NCBI GenBank assembly: GCA_031552145.1
Contig: JAVBMV010000013.1
Location: forward strand, 108,838-172,837
From: JAVBMV01 sp031552145
GTDB taxonomy: Bacteria; Myxococcota; Myxococcia; Myxococcales; UBA5297
Direction: 5' to 3'
Length of the DNA: 64,000 bases
Positions 8,101 to 22,649 of the stretch are shown one piece after another. The translations under genes and the position numbers were made by a program. The notes below the pieces were generated by a model. It did no database searches, had not been told where the DNA came from, and worked only from the letters and a program-made list of their open reading frames with translations. Every line of letters begins with the position of its first letter. Position 1 is the first letter of the stretch.

Positions 8101-10801
8101 TTGGGTCTATGTCGGTGGTGATTTGGATGACCGAGATCCCGCCCGATATGGATCCTGGGGCGAGGCAGGTAAGGCCGGCTACCTTCCTCCCGCGCCAGAG
8201 TTCTGCGACGGAAAGGACAATGACTTCGACGGGCTCTCGGACAACGCGGGGGAGACGGTCGCGGAGATCGCGCCTGACACGTTCGTCAAGGAGGGCGATC
8301 ACTGCAGGACGGGGGCGGTCGGGCTATGTGGAGAGGGACTCTGGCGCTGCGCGAGCGACGCGGGTGTCAAGACGATGCGCTGCGAAGCGCTCTATGACGC
8401 CGCGGTCCAGAGAGACTTGCCTGACCGCTGCGACGGCCTGGACAATGACTGCGATCTGGATGTGGACGAAAACGCCGACTACAACCTAGAGCATGGGGCC
8501 GTGGAGTTGGCGGGAAAACCGGCGCCTTGCGAACTGAGCGCCGCGGATGCTGTTGGGTGCATGGGGGAGTGCTGCAAGGGCGTATTCGCCTGTACCACCG
8601 GTAGATGGACATGTACGCCGAACACCCCGAAGAGTCCCGACCCTCTCGACGGGCCGGGAGGTGAACTGGACCTCGACTGTGATGGCTTCTCCGGAGAAAT
8701 ACAGAATACGCTTTTTGTCGGCAGCGGGTTTGGTGGAATGTTCCGGGAGAGCGACCTGAATAGCGGAACGCGAGACAGGCCGCTTGCCACGCTCGAGGGG
8801 GCGCTGAAGGTGGTGCAGGAGAGGTTGAAGAACGCGGAAAGCTCTCCAGATATCGCGATGGCGCGCGGCGAGTATGTGCTCGACAAAGCGCTAAAAATAC
8901 CCAATGGCTGGACGGGCGGTCTCTACGGAGGTTTCTTCGTCGATTGGCGGCTCGGCAAGGATGCGCCGTCGGGGATGTCGGAGGATGAATGTAGGGTCAG
9001 GGGGGATCGTTGCGAATTGACCTGGACGCGGAGCGGTGTCACGACGCTGCTGCGCAGGGCACAAGCAGTGGAAGAGAGAGAAATGGCGGCAGTCATCATG
9101 GCGGCAGACGAGACCAAGCCTTTGGCCTTGCGAATGAACCATATGGTTCTGCGCGTCGTTCCACCCAGTCAAGACAGCATCGCCTTGGGTTCGAGCGCGC
9201 CCTCGCACGTGGGCATCGTCTGCCCACTGGCGGGCTGCACCAAGCTCGCCTTCGATAGCGTGAGCATTCGGCTCGCACAGCCCGCCGCTGGGGGGAAGGG
9301 GCGCGATGGAAAGGTGGCGCAGACGAATGCATCGGAGTTCCGAGCCGACACCAACAAAGACGGAACGGTCTTCAGAAAGAAGGATGGTTTACCCGGACAG
9401 TGGAGGGAGAGACTCCCTATATCCAGGGATGATTCGCGCGACCCGAAGTTTCCGGTCAAGGGCGTGTCGGGCGACGAGACTGGAGGTGACCCGCCCTGGC
9501 GCAGCGAAACATGGTCGGCAAGAGAGACGGTGGTTCAAGGAAATGTTGGGGTTAATCATGAACAGCGCTGGACCGTGGATTGGGTAGATACGTGGTATTC
9601 GTGCTTTGGGTATGTGTACAGCGGCAACGACGACACCTCGGACAAATCCGAGAAGTGTTTTGCGAACTCTGCCGGAGCGCGTTCTTCTGCGGTGGCAGGG
9701 AGCGGCGGAGACGGGGGAGGTGCCGGTGGGCGCTACTATTATGTAAAGACCTGGGACTGTATCTGGAAGGACAACTGGCGCTGTAACGCCGGGTATATCG
9801 CTAACGAGGGCGGGGGCGGTGATAACGGAGCCGGTAGCGCAGGGGTGTATGGAGGCGCTGGCGGGACAGCGGGATTTTGGTACAACTCTGCTTCGAGTGT
9901 GCGCATTGCTGGAGCCGGTGTCGACGGACGCGGCGGAGTAGGTGCCGCCTACTTGGCTCGCAACTTCGGATACGACAAGGCGGCGCTCGTCGGCCAAACT
10001 ATCCAAAATGGTGTGTTTCGTATTCAGACTCAGGGCGATGCTGTTGCCAGCTATGGCGGGGGCGGAGGCGGCGGGGGCGGGGGCGGAGGCTGTGCCCCTC
10101 GCTTGTATTCCTTTGATTACCTTTGGGATGAGCCATGGGTCAGATTGTGGATCTTTGCCGAAGGGAGTGTCGCGGATGATAAGGTCACCGACCTGAAGAA
10201 TTGCGGGGTCGAAGGCAAGGTAAATATGAGGATGGTGGGGGCTGGCGGTGGCGCGGGCGGCGGCGGCGGTGGCGGCGGCGGGAATGGTGGACACGGCGGT
10301 CACGCAGTAGGCATCATTCTCGACCAGTCCGCGGGCGGCATCGATTTCTCCGCAAATGCCTTCTCTATCGAGATCGAAGGCGGCGGCCAAGGCGGGGAGG
10401 GTGGAAAGGGCGGTCCTGGAGATGAGGGAGGGAAGGGGGGGGCCATGCCCACCGATGCCCCTGCCTACCAGTCACAATTCATGAAGGGCGGCGACGGCGG
10501 CGCGGGTGGCGGCGGTGGCGGCGGCGCCGGAGGGAGGGGGGGTAATGCCCACTGCATCCTTTCGGCCGACGGAGAGATTGTCCCGCTCAAGTTGTCGTTT
10601 CCGCACCCCTCGCAGAATGGCGAATCCTATTGCTCTCTTGGCAAGGGTGGAGAGGGTGGCAAGGGCGGAGATGGAGGCGATCCGGGAAGCGCGACGGCTG
10701 TCGACGCCGCGAGGGGCGAGCCGGGCAAAGAAGGTGGTGCGGGCGAGGCCTCGTTGGTCTTTGGAGAAGAGCCATCCAAGCTCGATGCGCCGAAGCCCTA
10801 G
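2195..10801 (+). CDS. Giant surface lipoprotein: Kelch, Cys-rich modules, internal MYXO-CTERM-like segment, MopE-like motifs, Gly-rich tail
   Basis: The start at 2195 is preferred over the in-frame ATG at 2186, because AAGGAG (2179-2184) lies 10 bases upstream of 2195 but only 1 base from 2186. The product is about 2,868 residues. Order by residue: lipoprotein signal ending LASAC (Cys 19); 12 or more Kelch-type repeats (ARTGHxM..LLFGG..DTWxW) at about 65-655; five or six Cys-rich modules (CVDGxCC…CEAC…GTC) at about 658-1430; a Pro/Lys hinge; a MYXO-CTERM-like Cys, hydrophobic segment and RRR at 1452-1475; a second hydrophobic stretch ending in lipobox VATGC; an Asp/Gly linker; MopE-like Asp-rich metal-binding motifs (DRDGD, DCDDTD, CDGLDNDCD) at about 1815-2095; a pectate-lyase-like region near 2160-2360; and a Gly-rich C-terminus with runs of up to 12 Gly. 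It is probably exported and exposed at the surface. Ligand and role are unknown; adhesion or a structural coat is plausible. It is a paralogue of the gene at 12411. Confidence 0.85.
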   Translation: MRALGTFSVVLLLGLASACEEQGGLAGPGARPTVPELKSVAQGVTTEVIASVGWEKLSIDMPPARTGHLVVGLGGGKVLLFGGVASDGTTLLGDTWLWDGATWKQDQRSAHPTARKKSAMVFCGGSVLLMGGEGVGTGNAFLSDTWRWTESAGWTDVTPAAAQNLGSRRGHSMSCRLSPSSVLLYGGEKPAGIEKSFYTWAGSAWVAVSLVDGVERTGHMMARVGSTVLVAGGSDSDGSLRSAQRLDLTNSKWLDVEDLPSECVDCAMVGDSSSIYLLGTNPAGTQKVPLAWKYASDTWTSVTLSDGRLPHLSLESTAIAGGDSELILIGGKSRLDSAAAMEMWRIAPSDGADMRWRAKFPPARTGHAMAGLGGGKVLLFGGDARRNVTDAPQYLSDTWVWSSSEGWKEKESAYTPTARANHAMSWSGSSGNAYLYGGRGSSGLLSDTWTWTDNNVWEKNSDVTPGTRAHHAMAFAGNSKGALMLGGIIDAAGERSLQCRFLDRTWKQDNENLSVTISGHALASIEDSVGLGILQFGGISGDGSGSLATPRLWRSNSGWSPAPGTAPISRTGHAMATLSRSALLFGGIENATIVVGLQLFNGAGWSAPEVTSPTAPSARHAHALATAGNGVLLFGGFDTSGKLLGETWILQPRMPNGNSCSKNGECGSGHCIDGRCCDSLCDTECLACDVSGKEGTCSRVEGSPHGGRSCAGADSECAGTCNGASDECAWPSKICGAAATCDSGQLMARRCDEGTCGAQAVRSSCAPYTCPEGETACAERCDDSGECDTDADCIEARCRSRGTPGSYCLATTDCSEGLVCIASLNICCDKACSGDCESCAAPGKEGTCTLVTGNPWDKGKSCAGEGVEECKGSCDGTSAQCSWPSVVCGKASCSGDSFRAAPHCSQGKCEEVAAVDCGGLFSCADSEACNTACASDAECAAGAWCSGSACVEDFLKGERCTRDAQCPGNFCRDGFCCESSCSGTCEACNAQGLCLPVMGEPAQGHNRCTGEEGCQGTCDGLERRYCVFPGASTGCQEPVCLKDANGKSVAQAAGTCNGSGSCSPGAKSACDETLGCDDVGAACRKDCTSDEECLGYGLGCKGGTCASKKLLRAACDDDDECISGHCVEGICCDGPCEGQCESCAVSGYVGACRAVKGDPVAGKSACSGEASGVCKGECDGERRDVCTYPTAAVLCRAKTCVANTAYSRVTCDGAGNCPQPTMLQCGDNGCGLDECAKGCSGDADCPAAKYCGEQGSCVARTPNGQACASGGECASGYCVDGLCCNSSCRGQCEACGELGNEGSCVVVVGPPRGTRAACAGAGTDCAGTCGGHSATECAFPSKETSCAPGKCEAGKEQSAHCDARGRCLTQSKACGDYACEAEHCRTNCKRDEHCAGALVCVEERCVPPKPVEPTCGVDEECPAGQHCEEGKCVAGEPEPKPEPKPKGDGGGCSAAGGNSPMGWSLAGAAILFALGRRRAKGGALLIAPLVALVATGCGDKESGAQNGGGTDSALVSSCRYTYECDKGQICKDGSCVDAGAAVDAGQTDTGGLEDVGGPDATVDGGDVGPGDGGDAGSGGDGGVGPDVPARVTFGVGDYRVCSRDTDCDIAGGNGNCVITLKLNRPDPRKNGMKEVTVASLDRSGRLQAGEGVCSRPCTSTPSICETMKVMGPNGAEASFSCQLIYAGASPYPMPAFAGAADYSPYPPRLLQMKELLTNEQELASGVPYASLCRPPFEVAEGRSPKFCQPCAKSDDCAPDDHCFMERAHAKQPSGVCVEPCGENGDCPFGFECSAVRGSGGKFCAPVVGTCGRCLDRDGDKRGLGLCGEVSQPQTATDCDDTDALTYWDGSDPEHAFNAKCGENDTNCNGLWDELEQLGYRFPNNCERCYDNCAKRAPQDAIAICESQGVGKGSLCKAKCNEGFADCDGDIENGCETKVSAQALLYEDYDGDGRGGRSIYDCSGGSPPAGWVYVGGDLDDRDPARYGSWGEAGKAGYLPPAPEFCDGKDNDFDGLSDNAGETVAEIAPDTFVKEGDHCRTGAVGLCGEGLWRCASDAGVKTMRCEALYDAAVQRDLPDRCDGLDNDCDLDVDENADYNLEHGAVELAGKPAPCELSAADAVGCMGECCKGVFACTTGRWTCTPNTPKSPDPLDGPGGELDLDCDGFSGEIQNTLFVGSGFGGMFRESDLNSGTRDRPLATLEGALKVVQERLKNAESSPDIAMARGEYVLDKALKIPNGWTGGLYGGFFVDWRLGKDAPSGMSEDECRVRGDRCELTWTRSGVTTLLRRAQAVEEREMAAVIMAADETKPLALRMNHMVLRVVPPSQDSIALGSSAPSHVGIVCPLAGCTKLAFDSVSIRLAQPAAGGKGRDGKVAQTNASEFRADTNKDGTVFRKKDGLPGQWRERLPISRDDSRDPKFPVKGVSGDETGGDPPWRSETWSARETVVQGNVGVNHEQRWTVDWVDTWYSCFGYVYSGNDDTSDKSEKCFANSAGARSSAVAGSGGDGGGAGGRYYYVKTWDCIWKDNWRCNAGYIANEGGGGDNGAGSAGVYGGAGGTAGFWYNSASSVRIAGAGVDGRGGVGAAYLARNFGYDKAALVGQTIQNGVFRIQTQGDAVASYGGGGGGGGGGGGCAPRLYSFDYLWDEPWVRLWIFAEGSVADDKVTDLKNCGVEGKVNMRMVGAGGGAGGGGGGGGGNGGHGGHAVGIILDQSAGGIDFSANAFSIEIEGGGQGGEGGKGGPGDEGGKGGAMPTDAPAYQSQFMKGGDGGAGGGGGGGAGGRGGNAHCILSADGEIVPLKLSFPHPSQNGESYCSLGKGGEGGKGGDGGDPGSATAVDAARGEPGKEGGAGEASLVFGEEPSKLDAPKP
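2414..2442 (+). repeat. 29-bp direct repeat within Kelch coding sequence (second copy 3311-3339)
   Basis: A 29-base stretch coding for GGGKVLLFGG occurs identically at 2414-2442 and 3311-3339. The copies are 897 bp apart, a multiple of three, so recombination between them would remove or add 299 codons without shifting the frame. A diverged copy lies in the paralogue near 14080-14100. Confidence 0.7.
6548..6685 (+). other. Internal MYXO-CTERM-like anchor followed by a lipobox (first giant protein)
   Basis: Codons here give GGGC (Cys codon 6548-6550), a short Gly/Ser/Asn stretch, a hydrophobic segment (WSLAGAAILFALG), a basic stop RRRAKG, a second hydrophobic segment (ALLIAPLVALVA) and TGC (Cys codon 6683-6685). 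The first half has the layout of a MYXO-CTERM sorting signal, normally found at the extreme C-terminus of Myxococcota surface proteins. The second half looks like the h-region and lipobox of a lipoprotein signal peptide. The frame runs through both without a stop. The only ATG close by is at 6575, inside the first hydrophobic segment. Confidence 0.7.
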
Positions 10802-10831
10802 GCGTCGGGTCTACATCGAACAGGAGAGAAG

Positions 10832-12355
10832 ATGTTCATGCGCAGATACAACAAGAGTGGATTCGTAGGGGCAGTGGTCTTCGTCGGAACGCTGCTCGCC
10901 GGCTCGAGCGCCTTTGCTCAGGAGCTCGATCTCAACGGCCTCACTTTGCAGGGCGCTCGGTCGCGCGGCACCACCATCCTCCCCTCGGCCCGGCTGCTGG
11001 AGCCGGGCGAGATGGAGCTCTCGCTCACCTATGGCCATGACGACAGCCTGGTGACGACGCGCGTCGAGACGGGCGCCATCCGCGGCGAGACGTGGCGCGA
11101 CGAGACTTGGCTCTCTTCGCGCGATGCCTTGGTGCTCCAACTCGCGGTGAGTCCCGTCTCGCGGCTCGAGCTGCTCGCCGCGCTCCCTATTCTGGCTTCA
11201 CAGAGCGCCATCGACATTGGCGGCTTTGCCCCCGCCGATGGCGGCTCGATTGGTGACCTCTCGCTCTCGGCCCGCTATGCGTTGCTCCAGCCCGCCTACA
11301 GAGCCGGCGGAGTTCTCGCGGCCATTCAGATGGGCTTCGCGCTGCCAACCGGCGCGGGAGAGCAGGCCTTCGGCGAGGAGAGTGCGCGCTTCGGGGCCTC
11401 GGCCACGGCGGGCTACGAGGGAGGGGCTCTTCCCTGGGCCGCCATGGCGCATATCGGCTATCAGATGGGTGAGAAGGTGCTCGTGGGCGACACGCTCTTC
11501 GGCAACCACCTGGTCGCCGGCCTCGGCGCATCGTGGCGGTTTGATTGGCTGCAGCTGCACGCCGATGCCCTGGGGCGCCGAGTGCTCGAGGGTGCCGACG
11601 GAGCAGAGGTAGACCGCGACTCGCTGGAACTCCTGGGCGGCGCGCGGCTCTTTGGCGACGGACTCTTCGTCGACCTAGGCGCGGGTTACGGCGTCATCGA
11701 GAATGGGCTGACGCCCCAATGGCGAGTACTCGCCTCCGTTGGCGCCACCGACCTACTGGGCCTCCTGCGCGAGCGCAAGGCGCGCGAAGAGCGCGCGCTG
11801 GTGGAGCCGCCCAAGGAAGAGGACCGGCCTGCCGAAGGAGGGCGCGGCTACGATCAGGGAATCATCGATGGTTATCGCATGGCCATGCTCGATGGCGCGG
11901 GAAAACGCACTGAGGAGGTCGACCCCGCGGTCGCGGCCGCGGCGCGGCGTGACGAAGAGCAGCGCGCGCGGGCGCGCATTCTCTCGAGCTTGGCCGTCTA
12001 TTTCGAGACGGGTCGCCACGACCTCGATCAGGTGGCGCTCAACACCCTGCGTCTCGTAGCCCGGATGGTCGCTGGAACTAATGAGAAGATCGCGCTTGTG
12101 GGACACGCGGATGAGCGCGGCTCCGAAGAGGCGAACGACGCCTTGAGCGAGAAGCGCGCCGAGGCCGTCAAGAGCGCGTTGGTCGATGCGGGTATCTCGG
12201 CGGAGCGCCTCTCGGCGCGCGGCGCTGGCAAGCGCGAGCCCTTTGTCCAAGGTAAGCCCAAGGCGATGGGGATGTCGCTCAACAGGGCGGTCGCTTTCGA
12301 GATAGAAGAGAGCCCGAGGGAGTCAAACGGGCCCGAAGTCGAAGCTGCCCAGTAG
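10832..12355 (+). CDS. OmpA-family outer-membrane protein with signal peptide
   Basis: 507 residues. AGGAGA sits 4 bases before the ATG at 10832; a second in-frame ATG lies at 10838. The N-terminus is a classical Sec signal peptide ending at about SAFAQ. Residues 30-300 look like an outer-membrane beta-barrel (alternating residues, repeated GAG.YGV, LGASWRF), followed by a charged linker. The C-terminal about 115 residues are an OmpA/Pal-type peptidoglycan-binding domain: YFETGRHDLD, VGHADERGSEEANDALSEKR and LSARGAGKREPFV with the final NRAVAFEIE. This domain binds meso-diaminopimelate in the cell wall and tethers the barrel. The gene sits 30 bp after one giant lipoprotein and 55 bp before its paralogue, so the three are probably co-transcribed and it may be their outer-membrane partner or export scaffold; that role is inferred from position only. 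Confidence 0.87.
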   Translation: MFMRRYNKSGFVGAVVFVGTLLAGSSAFAQELDLNGLTLQGARSRGTTILPSARLLEPGEMELSLTYGHDDSLVTTRVETGAIRGETWRDETWLSSRDALVLQLAVSPVSRLELLAALPILASQSAIDIGGFAPADGGSIGDLSLSARYALLQPAYRAGGVLAAIQMGFALPTGAGEQAFGEESARFGASATAGYEGGALPWAAMAHIGYQMGEKVLVGDTLFGNHLVAGLGASWRFDWLQLHADALGRRVLEGADGAEVDRDSLELLGGARLFGDGLFVDLGAGYGVIENGLTPQWRVLASVGATDLLGLLRERKAREERALVEPPKEEDRPAEGGRGYDQGIIDGYRMAMLDGAGKRTEEVDPAVAAAARRDEEQRARARILSSLAVYFETGRHDLDQVALNTLRLVARMVAGTNEKIALVGHADERGSEEANDALSEKRAEAVKSALVDAGISAERLSARGAGKREPFVQGKPKAMGMSLNRAVAFEIEESPRESNGPEVEAAQ

Positions 12356-12410
12356 AAGTGCTGACGAAGTATATTGCGTTGCGGATGTGTCACGTATTTG
12401 AGGTGCGAAT

Positions 12411-21251
<8,841 letters not shown>

Positions 21252-21275
21252 GCAGGACGCATTTTGCGCGAATAG

Positions 21276-21316
21276 AGCGGGGCGGTGGGCATCATGCCTG
21301 CCGCCCCGCTTCTCTT
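21276..21316 (+). terminator. Rho-independent-type terminator after the giant-protein locus
   Basis: A 10-bp perfect stem (AGCGGGGCGG at 21276-21285, CCGCCCCGCT at 21301-21310) with an inner GGCA/TGCC helix is followed by tctcttt. It lies 24 bases after the stop of the second giant gene and about 110 bp before the next gene. In the remaining gap TTGACG (21366-21371) with TAGACG about 18 bases downstream is a weak sigma-70-like candidate. I saw no clear Fur box. Confidence 0.8.
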
Positions 21317-21422
21317 TCAGGAGAGCGATGGAAATGCCACGTCGCCATGGCGAAGGGCGGTGGAGTTGACGGGATTTCGACCGAAATGGTAGACGGCCCT
21401 AACAACTCAGTTCGGAGCTAAC

Positions 21423-22634
21423 ATGAGACGAGATCTGGTGATGGCTGTCGCTCTCGCTGCGGCGATGGCGACGGGGTGTGAGGGCGATGGTTCGGAAGGC
21501 AAGGCGGGAGGCGCGTTGGAGGGGCCTCTCTATGCGATGATGGTGCAGGTCTATGGGCCGACAGACCGAACGGTCTATGTGTCGCTCTCGGACTCGGTCG
21601 ACATCGACTCGACGCGGCTGGAGGTGGCCCGAGAATTCCCCGGGGTGGCCAACTTCGCGGCGATCGGGGGCAAGCTCCTCATCTCCGATGGGACGCGTCC
21701 GTCGATCACCGAATATGAGATCACCTCCGACTACCAGTGGCGGGAGCGGCGCAGCGTGAGCTTCGCGAGCTATCCACTCTCGGACAACGCCAATTTTTTC
21801 TACCACTTTATCGTCGACGAGACTCGGGCGCTCTTCCCCTACGATGGCACCAAAAGGATTCATTGGAACCCATCCGAGATGGCCATCGTCTCGTCGCTGG
21901 AGGCCTCGTCATTGGTAGGTGTGGAGCCGGGGCTCACCCTGGCGCCGGGTGGCAATCGGAACGGCGTCCAGTATGACGGCCCCTATGTCCTGCAGGCGTT
22001 CTATTACCATGACGATGATTGGTACAAGTTTGGCGGACGCTCCCATGTCGTCGCCTATGACTCAACCACTTTCGCCGAGGTGAAGGTGCTGGATATTCCC
22101 TGCCCCAACCTCTCGATCGCCACGCGCGATGAGGAAGGCATCACCTATTTTGGGAATTGGGGACTGCCCAAGCCGAGCCTCATCGGGGAGGCGCCCGCGC
22201 CCTGCCTGGCGACGGTGAGCCCATCGCTCGAGGTGAAGACGGCCGATCTCCGAGAGTGGACCGAGGGGCGGTTCGTGAACAATTTTCGCTATATCGGCGG
22301 GGGGCGCGCCGTTGGAAATGTCCTGCATCCCGAGGCGCTGGGGGTGACGCGACTCGATGAACTCAGCGCGGAGGAGCTGGGCGACATTGGTCGCAGCGGC
22401 GCCCATTGGCGCCTGTGGCTCTTCGATGTGGTTGGCGCCACGGGCCACCCGGTCGATGGGGTCGATGTCCCCATGGGCTCGGGCTCACAGTTCGCGGTCT
22501 TTGGCGATCGCACCTTCTTCTTCGTGCCCTACGACGACTGGGGGCGCACGAAGATCTATGAGCTGGTGGAGGGCTCGGCGGTGGAGCGGGTCGACACCGT
22601 CGGCGATGTCTTCAAGTGGATTCGCGTTCGCTGA
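21423..22634 (+). CDS. Beta-propeller-like lipoprotein of a TonB uptake locus (MxcI/XusB-like)
   Basis: 403 residues starting MRRDLVMAVALAAAMATGC, a short lipoprotein signal (lipobox ATGC, Cys 19), so it is probably anchored in the outer membrane. The mature part has repeated strand-turn-strand blocks typical of a propeller or quinoprotein fold (LLISDGTRPSITEYEI, RALFPYDGTKRIHWNPSEM, SHVVAYDSTTFAEVKVLDIP). It shares its plan with the 395-residue lipoprotein at 25138 (WNPS, DIP.CP/EAPCPGL, GAHWR.W.YD/FD), so the two are paralogues flanking one TonB-dependent receptor. In Bacteroides XusABC a lipoprotein of similar size with a propeller fold binds ferric siderophore beside the receptor; myxochelin loci carry a comparable gene called mxcI. 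Siderophore binding here is inferred from context, not from residues. Confidence 0.7.
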   Translation: MRRDLVMAVALAAAMATGCEGDGSEGKAGGALEGPLYAMMVQVYGPTDRTVYVSLSDSVDIDSTRLEVAREFPGVANFAAIGGKLLISDGTRPSITEYEITSDYQWRERRSVSFASYPLSDNANFFYHFIVDETRALFPYDGTKRIHWNPSEMAIVSSLEASSLVGVEPGLTLAPGGNRNGVQYDGPYVLQAFYYHDDDWYKFGGRSHVVAYDSTTFAEVKVLDIPCPNLSIATRDEEGITYFGNWGLPKPSLIGEAPAPCLATVSPSLEVKTADLREWTEGRFVNNFRYIGGGRAVGNVLHPEALGVTRLDELSAEELGDIGRSGAHWRLWLFDVVGATGHPVDGVDVPMGSGSQFAVFGDRTFFFVPYDDWGRTKIYELVEGSAVERVDTVGDVFKWIRVR

Positions 22635-22649
22635 AGGGTCGCGCCGGTC

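Noticed and set aside
21311..21422. Fur box upstream of the uptake operon
   Set aside because: I looked for the A/T-rich inverted GATAAT-type pattern and saw none good enough to report.
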